Assembly (NCBI RefSeq): GCF_014356525.2
Contig: NC_052505.1
Span: 23,829,432 to 23,893,431 of the forward strand
DNA: 64,000 nt
Direction of reading: 5' to 3'
Source of the DNA: Nilaparvata lugens
Lineage: Eukaryota > Arthropoda > Insecta > Hemiptera > Delphacidae
The position numbers and the translations under genes are program-made. Positions 1 to 13,953 of the stretch are shown piece by piece (positions within the stretch are counted from its first letter, which is position 1; each line of letters starts with the position of its first letter). The notes below the pieces were generated by a model that saw only the letters and a program-made list of their open reading frames with translations, did no database searches and was not told the DNA's origin.

Positions 1-899
1 AACACTGATGCTGATTGAGAATTTCAGACAGTTTAAAGTGTATCTCACTAGACTTCGATTGTAGAGCTTTTATTCTGCAGTATTGAAATTGGGTTTGTTG
101 ATTATGTTGAATTCAGGAGACACTATAATTCGTGAAATCAGAACCAAACTTCTTTCCATTCTTTGACTCCCATAGTCTAAATCATAATCTCATAATTTCT
201 CAATAATCTAAGCACTTTTAACCGGAAATGATGATGGTCGGATACATTGCCACTACTTCTTGAACGTAGAAACTCTGATTGTGATGATTATGATTGTAAT
301 AAATTTCAGTCATTCTAAACTGTTTTAACAGTGGAATCCGCATTAAAAATTCAACCGATTCGATTTGTAGCTAAAATATTATTTTCTATCTTCGGAGATC
401 CCATTATCTTTATCAGAAAGTCAACTCCATCAATTAACAACATTACATGTTATAGTACAATATTCTAGAATAATACTGTAGTACAAATTCAGGTTCCAAC
501 TCTTTATGATTACCAACTCTTTATAATGATTTTTCATCATTATTCACAGTTTTTATCAAATGGAAAACTGTTATTAAATTACCACGAAGATTCCACTCAC
601 GAAAACCCTAAAAATAAAAAATTAAAATACAAAGTAGAAAACTTCGACATTAATTTTTTGAATATACATTAACATTGATGACATATTTCTTGACATTTAT
701 GTTGTGGCTTGTGGAACTCCTTCATTATTGAAAAGACACACTGACACTGCAGTAATATAATTGAATCGATAGAAATTGAGATGACAAATAAACAGCATCT
801 TTTCAACTTTTTCATTTTCTGAATGTAGTGAGCCTACTTTTTGCAATGCAAAATTTTCATCAATAACATTATTTTTACAAGTTTTCAACAAATAAAATT
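1..899. other. AT-rich, no gene recognised
   Basis: I see no coding frame or RNA gene. A half-copy of the dispersed TGACAGTTTRAAGTGAATCTCAC element lies near 30-54. Confidence 0.5.
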
Positions 900-1500
900 C
901 TCGTGAATTTGATGTGAAGAATTCTTATCAATGTCTTACCTAGCTGCCCGGTCGAAAGTGTCGAAGCCGGTCTTTTCTCGTGTGACACAAAATTTATATT
1001 ATCGTGATAAAGTACGTGATTGATAACAGGAGAGCACAACACGCGCGCACGCAAGCCAAACCGCACGGTCCACAGACAAGCACCGACTGGCTTCGAGCTT
1101 CAAACATTCAAAGCGCGCGACTTCCAGCCCTGCGACATCTATCGGCCAACAGACGAACTAGCAGCGCTGCTCTGCTCAACCACCGGCTTATCATTAGACA
1201 CTCTTGCTGTAGTAAACCGTCTTATCTACTTGTAAACTACCGCGCGCTACCAAATCTAATGTCCTGACTTGATCCGACTGTAAACGAGCCTTGATTTACG
1301 GCGCAGGGCTGTCAAAACGCTTCCAGTAATGATAAAAACGTCATAAAAACAGCAGCCAGACGCCGGAACAATAGGAAAGTTTTTATCCTCCTTCCTGAAA
1401 AGGGCGTAGTCAAATCAAGACGTCGGTAGGTATATCTACGTCAAGTTCCTACATAATCACAAACCCAGCGCTTGTCTTTCCTCTCGTTCACAGGGAATTT
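900..1500. other. CpG-richer patch, no gene recognised
   Basis: This stretch is clearly GC- and CpG-richer than its surroundings (GCGCGCACGC near 1042, AAAGCGCGCGAC near 1110). It has short plus-strand open frames but nothing I can match to a protein. It could be a promoter or 5' exon of an unseen gene, or an old repeat. Confidence 0.25.
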
Positions 1501-3052
1501 TCACGAATATCACATTACAAAGAGTGATTTTTTCCACTTTTCAGAAGAGATTTTTACGATGATAAGATTCTGCAAAGTGCTTGTGAAGTGATTGAAAGCC
1601 ATTCTTGCTGGTTTTCGGACTTTCTCATCATCCTTTCAAATTTAAATTGTATACAGTTATGCATTGTCGTTACATACAGTTTAGAACTTTGGAAAGAGAA
1701 ATATTTGTGTTGGTCCACTTTAATTTCAATATTCACATTAACGAGATAAAATCTTTCCCCAATTCTATTTTCGGGTCTATTCAATTTCATGAAGATACCG
1801 TTTGAGATTTATTTCATCTGCTCGACAAATCAATGATGAACAGTGGTGTCGTCTTTACATCCTAAAGTTTGTTGTCGAACAGTTGATAAGATAAATTTTA
1901 GAACTTTGAACATGGACTGATTAGACCACGCCTACTGACTGACCTCTCTTGATTGGCCAAAGATGTAGCTCCTAATTCAGTCACCAGGGTGCAGCAGGGA
2001 TAGGGTTATGTTCGTATAGTCATATGGTGTAGTCAACTGAATTTTCAAATTTTAATTCGGTTTTGAAAGTTGATATTCACTAAAAAATATAGAATAATAG
2101 ATTCTCACTATAGGAATGAGTACATGCTGAGAAAGATAATATGGACAATTTATCGATAAAATCTACCAAATTTGAATAGCCTAGATGTTGTATGGTGCAA
2201 TCCAGAAAAATCATAAAATTTTCAAAGTAATTACAGAGAGATTGTAAGATATTAGAAACAATCATTTAAAATGTTGAGAGATTTACTTTCGAACTGGGCA
2301 TTACTCAAAAATGATGCTATTTTCCTGTCCATACAACCAACTTTAACCGTTCAAATCATCTCTTAACAGGAAGAACACTACATTTTCAGCTTTGAACTTA
2401 CATCCAAGAAGCAATTTTACTAGTCAACAATAATTCACCAAGAACAATAGTTCACCAATAATTAATAGAACTACATTATTTAGAAGAGACTCTCCTTGTT
2501 TACTGGCCTCCTGGTTCCTGTATGTAATTTCAAACAGCAGCTCCAAACTGTGAGCATTGGTTAAATGAGAAGAAATGAAATTTCACAGGGAATGACAGTT
2601 TGAGGTGAATAGTCTCTAAAGTCAGTCAAAAAGTTACACTCATTATCAGCATTGATTGAGTAGGAAACATTTTTTATGATGATTGCTGACAGTTTGAAGA
2701 GAATCTCACTACAGTCACTAAGTGAATCTTACTATCAGAATCAGCAGCATAAACCTGGTCCCCGACTTTACCAAATTCGGGAAAAAACTATACCATATTT
2801 TTGTATCTTTTTGTACCACCAAGAAAAATTTTTTCACCCCTCCCCATTTTGAAAAAAATGCATTTGAAAAGTCTATGCTGCTATCAGAATCAGCAATGGG
2901 AAGCATTGATGTAACTTATATTTTATAAGAGGTGAACCTCACAATACGTTACGAATTCGAATCTCTCCAATACATTGTAGGTTGCGTTTCTGCGTAGCTT
3001 CAATGCAATTGTTAAGAAGGCAAGCCTCGGTTACTACTGTTGTGCTTTGAAG

Positions 3053-3120
3053 CTTTTCTTCTTCTCTTCTTCTTCTTCTTCTTCTTCTCCTCCTCCTCCT
3101 CCTCCTTCTCCTTCTTCTTA
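3053..3120 (+). repeat. Polypyrimidine microsatellite (CTT/CTC)n, copy 1
   Basis: A run of TTC and TCC triplets, paired with the equivalent tract in the second copy of the 1.5-kb duplication. Confidence 0.9.
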
Positions 3121-4552
3121 ACTTTTTTCTCTCACTTCTTTCCTTCCTTCAGGACACGGAACTCCCTGATGTCAGAAGGCAGACCGATGCGCCTGCCTTC
3201 CATTAGTGAGTGACAACACAGAGAATAGGAACGAATAGAAAACGGTTGCTGGAAAGCGGCTTTTCTTCCTTGCTAGGTGGTCTTCGATCGCTGCGTAAAA
3301 TATGATCGAGCGCATTTTCCTCAAATATCGCCCCTGTTATTGTTAGAAACTGATGGAACGTCTGTGTGGACGTGGAAAATAAAGTCATTGTGAAGACAAT
3401 ATTGTGATAGATTGGATTAGAAATCTATTTTCAGACCCAGTTCACATTATTTGTGATTGGTTGATGTAGCTCCTAATTCAGTCACCAGGGTGCAGCAGGG
3501 ATAGGGTTATGTTCGTATAGTCATATGGTGTAGTCAACTGAATTTTCAAATTTAATTCGGTTTGAAAGTTGATATTCACTAAAAATATAGAATAATAGAT
3601 TCTCACTATAGGAATGAGTACATGCTGAGAAAGATAATATGGACAATTTATCGATAAAATCTACCAAATTTGAATAGCCTAGATGTTGTATGGTGCAATC
3701 CAGAAAAATCATAAAATTTTCAAAGTAATTACAGAGAGATTGTAAGATATTAGAAACAATCATTTAAATGTTGAGAGATTTACTTTCGAACTGGGCATTA
3801 CTCAAAAATGATGCTATTTTCCTGTCCATACAACCAACTTTAACCGTTCAAATCATCTCTTAACAGGAAGAACACTACATTTTCAGCTTTGAACTTACAT
3901 CCAAGAAGCAATTTTACTAGTCAACAATAATTCACCAAGAACAATAGTTCACCAATAATTAATAGAACTACATTATTTAGAAGAGACTCTCCTTGTTTAC
4001 TGGCCTCCTGGTTCCTGTATGTAATTTCAAAACAGCAGCTCCAAACTGTGAGCATTTGGTTAAATGAGAAGAAATGAAAATTATTCACAGGGAATGACAG
4101 TTTGAGGTGAATAGTCTCTAAAGTCAGTCAAAAAGTTACACTCATTATCAGCATTGATTGAGTAGGAAACATTTTTTATGATGATTGCTGACAGTTTGAA
4201 GAGAATCTCACTACAGTCACTAAGTGAATCTTACTATCAGAATCAGCAGCATAAACCTGGTCCCCGACTTTACCAAATTCGGGAAAAAACTATACCATAT
4301 TTTTGTATCTTTTTGTACCACCAAGAAAAATTTTTTCACCCCTCCCCATTTTGAAAAAAATGCATTTGAAAAGTCTAAGCTGCTATCAGAATCAGTAATT
4401 GGAAGCATTGATGTAACTTATTTTATAAGAGGTGAGCCTCACAATACGTTACGAATTCGAATCTCTCCAATACATTGCTGGTTGCGTTTTTGCGTAGCTT
4501 CAATGCAATTGTTAAGAAGGCAAGCCTCGGTTACTACTGTTGTGCTTTGAAG

Positions 4553-4621
4553 CTTTTCTTCTTCTCTTCTTCTTCTTCTTCTTCTTCTTCTTCTCCTCCT
4601 CCTCCTCCTTCTCATTCTTCT
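4553..4621 (+). repeat. Polypyrimidine microsatellite (CTT/CTC)n, copy 2
   Basis: The counterpart of 3053-3120. The numbers of TTC and TCC triplets differ between the two copies. Confidence 0.9.
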
Positions 4622-4965
4622 TAACTTTTTTCTCTCACTTCTTTCCTTCCTTCAGGACACGGAACTCCCTGATGTCAGAAGGCAGACCGAAGCGCCTGCC
4701 TTCCATTAGTGAGTGACAACACAGAGAATAGGAACGAATAGAAAACGGTTGCTGGAAAGCGGCTTTTCTTCCTTGCTAGGTGGTCTTCGATCGCTGCGTA
4801 AAATATGATCGAGCGCATTTTCCTCAAATATCGCCCCTGTTATTGTTAGAAACTGATGGAACGTCTGTGTGGACGTGGAAAATAAAGTCATTGTGAAGAC
4901 AATATTGTGATAGATTGGATTAGAAATCTATTTTCAGACCCAGTTCACATTATTTGTGATTGGTT

Positions 4966-5951
4966 GATGTATTTATACCAGAGATTCATGTTGTCATGCA
5001 GTATTGTACTAGGACAATTCATATATTGATTGTTGTAGAAAACAAGATCATAAATGAATCTCTTGTATCTCTTGCTACTATCTTGTATTCCAGTAAAAAC
5101 CTTGGGTAGCAGATATAAAATATCCTCAATATTCTCAATATCCTTCATTTTCTAAAAGGCTGGAAGAATTTTCTGAATCATTTTAATATGTTTCAAATCG
5201 TTGAAATTGATGTGTGACTGTTTTTTGTTCCTCTAATACTAGTATAAATATAGATTTTTCTGTCAATGCGAAATAGTTCAAGGGATTGCACAAGAAAATA
5301 TGTACATTGATCAGATAATTTTGGGTATTATAAATAGGCGATAAACTGTTAATATTTGAATAATCCAAAAATACTGGAAATGTTTCAAACTTCCTTAATA
5401 CATTAATTATTCTAACATGTTGGGTTGATGCATTGAAACAGTGAATTCAACTATTCCAAAATTTTACATTACCACTATCCTAGATACAGGTTATTTATAA
5501 GTGAACATGATGTGCATTTGCATAGCCAGCCCCGTGTAGTCTATTTCTATCGTGGCAGTGCCCCGTTGAAACGTCAGCTAACCAGGTTAACCAGATTTGA
5601 TCTAGTTTGAACTTTGGTTGGTTGCCTGAATCTCAGTTCCAACTCAACCCATCACTGCAGTCAGGCCGCAATTTTGTTTGAGTTTGACTCGCCGTGACCC
5701 CTGATATTTGCGGGTCAGATAGGAATGGAATTCGCGGTAGACTACCTATTTGGGAACGATGAGAGGCTGTGGGTTGGGGCAGGTCGGAAATAGGAAATCG
5801 GTAGAATACAGAGTTAGGGGCGGAGGAGCGTGGTGTGCCATCCTAGGCGAATCAATGACACTCTAACGGTGTTCCTCTTCCTTATCCCAACAAACGCCAG
5901 TCGTAATCGGTGATCGTATTTCATGAAAATTCACTTTTATCATAGAAAATC
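4966..5951. other. Non-coding stretch with a GC-richer block before the minisatellite
   Basis: 4966-5520 is AT-rich and featureless. 5521-5900 is GC-richer, without a believable frame or strong inverted repeat. Nothing was recognised. Confidence 0.4.
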
Positions 5952-6432
5952 GGATGAATAAAAAGTATAAGAGGATACAAGAGTGTTCACAGGGAGGGAC
6001 AAAATTGGATGAATAAAAAGTATAAGAGGATACAAAAGTATTCACAGGGAGGGATAAAATTGGATGAATAAAAAGTATAAGAGGATACAAGAGTGTTCAC
6101 AGGGAGGGATAAAATTGGATGAATAAAAAGTATAAGAGGATACAAGAGTGTTCACAGGGAGGGACAAAATTGGATGAATAAAAAGTATAAGAGGATACAA
6201 GAGTGTTCACAGGGAGGGATAAAATTGGATGAATAAAAAGTATAAGAGGATACAAGAGTGTTCACAGGGAGGGATAAAATTGGATGAATAAAAAGTATAA
6301 GAGGATACAAGAGTGTTCACAGGGAGGGACAAAATTGGATGAATAAAAAGTATAAGAGGATACAAGAGTGTTCACAGGGAGGGACAAAATTGGATGAATA
6401 AAAAGTATAAGAGATACAAGAGTGTTCACAGG
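5952..6432 (+). repeat. 55-bp minisatellite, array A (about 9 units)
   Basis: Head-to-tail units run GGATGAATAAAAAGTATAAG, then AGGATACAAGAGTGTTCACA, then GGGAGGGACAAAATT, 55 bases in all. Units differ mainly at GGGACAAAA versus GGGATAAAA. The array stops abruptly in CACAGG where the GATT run begins. It is the same family as the array at 8001-10175, so the two were probably once continuous. Confidence 0.96.
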
Positions 6433-7661
<1,229 letters not shown>

Positions 7662-8000
7662 CATCTACATAAATTGGCGGAGCTTTGGACATATCAATGT
7701 CCATTCTTCGGAAAGAATATTAAAAATATCCTCCCCACTAACTCTCTACCAAAACGTTAATTCCGTTATTTAAACTAAGGATTTATTTATTAATGGAAAT
7801 ATTGTAAAAGTTTTAATCAATATTAAAGAGAAAGAAAAAACAGAAAATTGATAGAGTAAAATAATTATATAGGTAGATAAGTTCAAATAATTGATTAATA
7901 AAATGAAGTAGGCTGAAAGTAGATCAGGGTTATCAACTTTCAGTAATATACAGCATTATGCAGTGGATAATTGAAATAACATGAGTTTATATAATAAATA
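7662..8000. other. Unique AT-rich segment between the GATT run and minisatellite array B
   Basis: About 340 bases with no open frame and no similarity to the 55-bp unit. With the GATT run as its tail it would look like a minus-strand retroposed fragment inserted in the minisatellite. Only a GGGA match is visible at the two junctions. Confidence 0.45.
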
Positions 8001-10175
8001 GGGAGGGATAAAATTGGATGAATAAAAAGTATAAGAGGATACAAGAGTGTTCACAGGGAGGGACAAAATTGGATGAATAAAAAGTATAAGAGGATACAAG
8101 AGTGTTCACAGGGAGGGATAAAATTGGATGAATAAAAAGTATAAGAGGATACAAGAGTGTTCACAGGGAGGGACAAAATTGGATGAATAAAAAGTATAAG
8201 AGGATACAAGAGTGTTCACAGGGAGGATAAAATTGGATGAATAAAAGTATAAGAGGATACAGAGTGTTCACAGGGAGGATAAAATTGGATGTATAAAAAG
8301 TATAAGAGGATACAGAGTGTTCACAGGGAGGATAAAATTGGATGAATAAAAGTATAAGAGGATACAAAAGTGTTCACAGGGAGGATAAAATTGGATGAAT
8401 AAAAAGTATAGAAGGATACAAGAGTGTCACAGGGAGGGATAAAATTGGATTAATAAAAAGTATAAGAGGATACAAGAGTGTCACAGGGAGGGATAAAATT
8501 GGATGAATAAAAGTATAAGAGGATACAGAGTGTTCACAGGGAGCGATAAAATTGGATGAATAAAAGTATAAGAGGATACAAGAGTGTTCACAGGAGGGAT
8601 AAAATTGGATGAATAAAAAGTATTAGAGGATACAAGAGTGTTCACAGGGAGGATAAAATTGGATGTATAAAAAGTATAAGAGGATACAGAGTGTTCACAG
8701 GGAGGATAAAATTGGATGTATAAAAAGTATAAGAGGATACAAAAGTGTTCACAGGGAGGGACAAAATTGGATGAATAAAAAGTATAAGAGGATACAAGAA
8801 TGTTCACAGGGAGGGATAAAATTGGATGAATAAAAAGTATAAGAGGATACAAGAGTGTTCACAGGGAGGGATAAAATTGGATGAATAAAAAGTATAAGAG
8901 GATACAAGAGTGTTCACAGGGAGGACAAAATTGGATGAATAAAAAGTATAAGAGGATACAGAGTGTTCACAGGGAAGGACCAAATTTGATGAATAAAAAG
9001 TATTAGAGGATACAAGAGTGTTCACAGGAGGGATAAAATTGATGAATAAAAAGTATTAGAGGATACAAGAGTGTTCACAGGAGGGATAAAATTGGATGAA
9101 TAAAAAGTATTAGAGGATACAAGAGTGTTCACAGGGAAGGACCAAATTTGATGAATAAAAAGTATAAGAGGATACAAGTGTTCACAGGGAGCGATAAAAT
9201 TGGATGAATAGAAAGTATAAGAGGATACAAGAGTGTTCACAGGGAGGGATAAAATTGGATGAATAAAAAGTATTAGAGGATACAAGAGTGTTCACAGGGA
9301 GGGATAAAATTGGATGAATAAAAAGTATAAGAGGATACAAGAGTGTTCACAGGGAGGGATAAAATTGGATGTATAAAAAGTATAAGAGGATACAAGAGTG
9401 TTCACAGGGAGGGACAAAATTGGATGAATAAAAAGTATAAGAGGATACAAAAGTGTTCACAGGGAGGGACAAAATTGGATGAATAAAAAGTATAAGAGGA
9501 TACAAGAGTGTTCACAGGGACGGATAAAATTGGATGAATAAAAAGTATAAGAGGATACAAGAGTGTTCACAGGGAGGGACAAAATTGGATGAATAAAAAG
9601 TATAAGAGGATACAAGAGTGTTCACAGGGAGGGACAAAATTGGATGAATAAAAAGTATAAGAGGATACAAGAGTGTTCACAGGGAGGGACAAAATTGGAT
9701 GAATAAAAAGTATAAGAGGATACAAGAGTGTTCACAGGGAGGATAAAATTGGATGAATAGAAAGTATAAGAGGATACAAGAGTGTTCACAGGGAAGGACC
9801 AAATTTGATGAATAAAAAGTATTAGAGGATACAAGAGTGTTCACAGGGAGGGACAAAATTAGATGAATAAAAAGTATAAGAGGATACAAAAGTGTTCACA
9901 GGGAGGGACAAAATTGGATAAATAAAAAGTATAAGAGGATACAAGAGTGTTCACAGGGAGCGATAAAATTGGATGAATAAAAGTATAAGAGGATACAAGT
10001 GTTCACAGGGAGCGATAAAATTGGATGAATAAAAGTATAAGAGGATACAAGAGTGTTCACAGGAGGGATAAAATTGGATGAATAAAAAGTATTAGAGGAT
10101 ACAAGAGTGTTCACAGGAGGGATAAAATTGGATGTATAAAAAGTATAAGAGGATACAAGAGTGTTCACAGGGAGG
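8001..10175 (+). repeat. 55-bp minisatellite, array B (about 39-40 units)
   Basis: Same unit as 5952-6432. Many units carry single-base deletions in homopolymers (AAAAA to AAAA, GGG to GG, CAAGAG to CAGAG). A few share linked variants such as GGAAGGACCAAATTTGATG, which shows that blocks of units were copied together. The minus-strand open frames here (SYTFYSSNF-type) follow from the repeat and are not genes. Confidence 0.97.
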
Positions 10176-12689
10176 AGTGAACAGACAGAGATTGCATCTT
10201 TGAAATTCTTGGGTAGGTGTTCTCAAAAATCAATTTTTGGGGGATACCAAAATGTCAGCAGTCTTACAAATAACAACTGAATGTCTTATTTATGAGGGAA
10301 ACTAGAATTTGGGATTTCTATGGGGATGCGTCATCGAGCTTGGAGGGGCACCCCTGAGTAATTGAAGTGGAAATATTTTTTGATTATCCTTGCTCCTTGA
10401 TTTTAGTATCATTACAGATGTAAGTCTTGTCTGTGGTATCATTCACTTGCAAATATCTGTCTTAAATTTCACTGTCATTACTATATTACCATTTCCATCC
10501 TGCCACAGTAACTATTACCTTATATTATAAGCGAATATTATGTTATTACGATTTTCCAATCTTTGGAGATTTGATTTGAAAATCAGTATGGTCATATACA
10601 TATGAGCAATCTAATGTACTTTATTGCTCATGTACATATGAGCAATCTAACCATGGTTTTGGAATTAATTATGACTTTTCGCAGTACCTATCTAGTCTAG
10701 TGCATAGTATACATTATAATTATCTATTCTTGAACTATTCTATTTAAATAATCGATATAATTACTTAGCTAATTGCTTAGGGCTTAGGCAATCAAGTTGA
10801 AATATAGTCATTCATATCAAAGCCACAAAAATAGTATATCTTTTATTTACTTTTCACTTTTTCAATTTCCAATTCCTTTTTACAGCTTAGACTTATTTCC
10901 AAAGTCAAACTCGCATCTTAATTAAAAAGTTGATTTTTCATTGTATTGCAAATTTAAAAGCTGGATTTTTGAACAAGTCATCTTAATGGCGATCAAAATC
11001 ACCCAATTACAGCTTCTATCTGGTGGCAGAATTCGAAACTCTATTAACCAATAAAGAGAGAGTTGGAGGCGTGACAGTAGTCGTGGTAAGATCGGCAGGT
11101 AGTTTTTAGCACTGGATTATGCTGAAAATCATAACTTTCCACAAAATTGTCAAAGCTTAAATCATTCTATCATATTTTTCTTCACATAGAATTATCAATA
11201 TTAATGAGGAAATAAATGTGGAATATTACAAACTCAGTATTTCAAAACTTCAAGGAACATCTAAATAAGATATTAATCACAAATATGACAATAATTCTAT
11301 TTCAATCTAATCAAGATAGCTCATTTGTGAAAACCTGATCATAGCTAAGTTTAGCTCAGAGTTTCTTCAGATCAAAATCGCAGCAGGAACACATAGTAGC
11401 CAGACAAGAACAACTTATTCTTGATCGCATCAAATTTGAAACTGAAGTATCGGTTTATTTTCAATTGGCTTTGGACATTGCTTTGTGTTGGATTTATCAT
11501 TTGACATTCTGTAATTATTCATATTTCATGTATTAGTGAATTACCTCAATCTAATACACTTATAGATAAATCATGGAACTTCAATCTAAATCAGATTTTT
11601 GATACTTGGGATTCAAATTTCTCTAACTTTTTCTTCTAGGTTCGAAATAGAAATTTGAATGAAGCTCATCAAAAATTATTTACCAGCACTATACTTGCAT
11701 CAACTATGAACTTTCAGGTTATTGTCAAGAAATCACGTAGCTATGTGAAAAACCATGCAGTTTTCTCTCAAACTCGAGTATAATTCGAAAAAGTTTCCAA
11801 AGCTCAAAGAAATGCCCCCATGCTTTGTGAATGCACTCTCTCGAAAATCTCTCAATGACGAGCTTATAAAGGCACAGCTGGTCTTCAACTTGGAAAAGAA
11901 AATTTTACTGCAGCAGAAGGAGAAGTTTCAATAGCAAATGGGAAAATACACTCCTTAGAACTGCTACGGAAATCCACTTGGCTTCCCAAACTTTTCTCCA
12001 GACAAGGTGGAAGAAAATGCTATGCAGTTTCAATAGTCCTTGTGAATTAACAGAGCCAATTAGTAATTTGCAGGCAATCAAACTGAAGTTTTCTCGTCTC
12101 TCCCCGTAATCTTGTAGCTTGAAGTTCTAAGTTTTACGAGCCTACATTTTTCACTCAAGTATTACATCACAAGAAACTTCCATGCCTCTCTACTCATGAT
12201 CTTCTAAGTTGAATCTAGGAATTTCATTGAAATTTTCTACTGAAGTAGACGGTGACATTAGAAGAATTTTTTGTGAGCATGAATGGTCTGTTTCTGAGTA
12301 GTGGAACAAGAAGCTAGTGAAATAGGGAGCAATTTTTTCATAAATAACTATTCAAATACAAGGAATACTAGGGAGAGAGTGATTTCATCAGACATTTAAC
12401 GAACAACAAAAGTCAAACTCAAACATTTTACAGTCGAGGACAGGAACGTAGGAGGAATTGTGTTGCTTCCATATGGAACAGGAGAGGAGGAAGATATGAA
12501 AGATCACACACACATGGTACTTTAACCGATATGCAATCAATTATTTAATGCAAGTAACTATTTATCTCTTTCAAGTCTCTTGAACACATTGTCAACAGAA
12601 TTGAATTTCATATTTTGGAATTTTAATTTTATTTATACTTTATACTTTTATTCATTGACTTTCATTTTAAGCTTGCTTTTTAATCATAA
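10176..12689. other. AT-rich, no gene recognised
   Basis: No frame of note. The only local structure is a small palindrome, ATTGCTCAT...ATGAGCAAT, at about 10622-10645, next to a second copy of the CATATGAGCAATCTAA word. Confidence 0.5.
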
Positions 12690-13012
12690 TATTTTCTGTA
12701 ACTTTCAAAATTTTGCAAAATTACTCAAAAATTTTCAATCTGTAGAGATTTGAGTGAAATATTTTTGTTTTTAATCAGTTTTCAAATATCAAAATTCATA
12801 ATTTTTAGTTTTGTCATTAGTTTTGAAGTGGAAATTGGACTTTTTGAAGTGAAAGTGAAATCTTAACCTTATTCTTTTTGAAACTTTATTTTTAAAAATT
12901 TGGGAGAAGGCAGTTTTGGGCTATGCCTGTTGTCTTCTCCCAATCATATTATATTTATTATAATTATGATCTGTAATGCCAATGGAATAAATAAATAAAT
13001 AAATAAATTTTC
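12690..13012 (+). repeat. Interspersed repeat with hairpin and AATA tail, copy 1
   Basis: Contains TTTGGGAGAAGGC...TTCTCCCAATCAT (12899-12948), a hairpin, then an AATAAATAAATAAATAAA tail. Upstream, GATTTGAGTGAAATATTTTTGT aligns with 32880-32905 of the second copy. The layout fits a SINE or LINE 3' end on the plus strand. Confidence 0.6.
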
Positions 13013-13641
13013 AATGTGGATGAAAAAGTTACAATCGTACCCGATACACTTTGGAATGAATGAGTTGTTAGATGAAATGACTGAAAATGAATTCCGATTC
13101 TCAGAATTACGCTCCCACAACCTACCGCTGTAGCCACAAAAGATTTGACAAGCTAGAACAAAAGCCCCCAACTTTGAAATCAGACATGCTGTCTCTCCCA
13201 CTGCGACCAGGGAGTCCAACTTTGCTTCAAGCATGAATAATTACAAGAAAAAGTTATCAATAGTGCCCAACTTTGTTCGGATGGAACAAGTAACTTGATA
13301 ATAGACTATAATTGATTCATAGATTGGAAGTTGGTTCGTAAGCGACGACGAATCTTGGACAGAAATGTTAGTTCATTAAGTGAGTTTTGGGAAGATTGTG
13401 TGTGCACAGGAGGCGACCTCCTCAGAACAACTACTAACTGTTGAGAAAACTTGACTCTTTAAGTTACAACTTTCCATTGTCTTGCACGTTGTGTTCATTT
13501 GGCAGCGGATAGACAGAGATGGCGGCAAAGTTGGATTCGGTTAGAGACAGCACACAAAACCCCGGATAGCCGGCAATCATAACTTGAGCCACCATATAGC
13601 TTTTGCATTATAATCATAGTATTAGCAATATGGGGACTGTG

Positions 13642-13953
13642 GGAAAGCTTGGCATTTGACCTCCCAAAAATGAAGAAAACCCGACGAGACATATTTATGT
13701 TGATTACAGGCCCAGTTCAGTAATTAAATACACAAACTAATGAATAACGGAAAGCTTGGCATTTGACCTCCCAATAATGTGCAACATAAAAAATATATCT
13801 CGTCGGGTTTTCTTTATATAGGGTTTATAATGTTCAACATGAATATGTCTCGTCGGGTTTTCTTCATTTTTGGGAGGTCAAATGCCAAGCTTTCCGTTAT
13901 ACATGTACGTTATTCATTAGTTTGTGTATTTTATTACTGAACTGGGCCTGTAA
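13642..13953. mobile_element. Composite foldback element with captured repeats
   Basis: Terminal inverted repeats TTACAGGCCCAGTTCAGTAA (from 13704) and TTACTGAACTGGGCCTGTAA (ending 13953) bound a 250-bp foldback. Its arms each carry a 50-base module, AAGCTTGGCATTTGACCTCC onward. That module also stands alone just outside the left end (13642-13696, plus), is shortened at 13749-13779 (plus) and 13793-13815 (minus), and is full at 13843-13895 (minus). No transposase is present, so the element is MITE-like and non-autonomous. Confidence 0.7.

Larger units (their letters stand above)
1962..4965. repeat. 1.5-kb direct tandem duplication (two copies)
   Basis: Copy 1 (1962-3462) and copy 2 (3463-4965) match almost base for base. 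Both start GATGTAGCTCCTAATTCAG and are joined at a GATGTA word that recurs at the right end. Differences are mostly single-base homopolymer changes, a few substitutions and the length of the CTT/CTC tract. Neither copy has a convincing coding frame. Each includes a polypyrimidine microsatellite and a short dispersed foldback near its middle. The near identity implies a recent duplication or an assembly duplication. Confidence 0.93.

Noticed and set aside
8161..10168. Several minus-strand frames with LILFIHPILSLPVNT-type repeats
   Set aside because: They are readings of the 55-bp minisatellite in different frames. They shift frame at every indel and have no start or domain of their own.
8001..10175. 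CRISPR-like regular repeats
   Set aside because: The units are contiguous with no unique spacers, and the sequence is eukaryotic.
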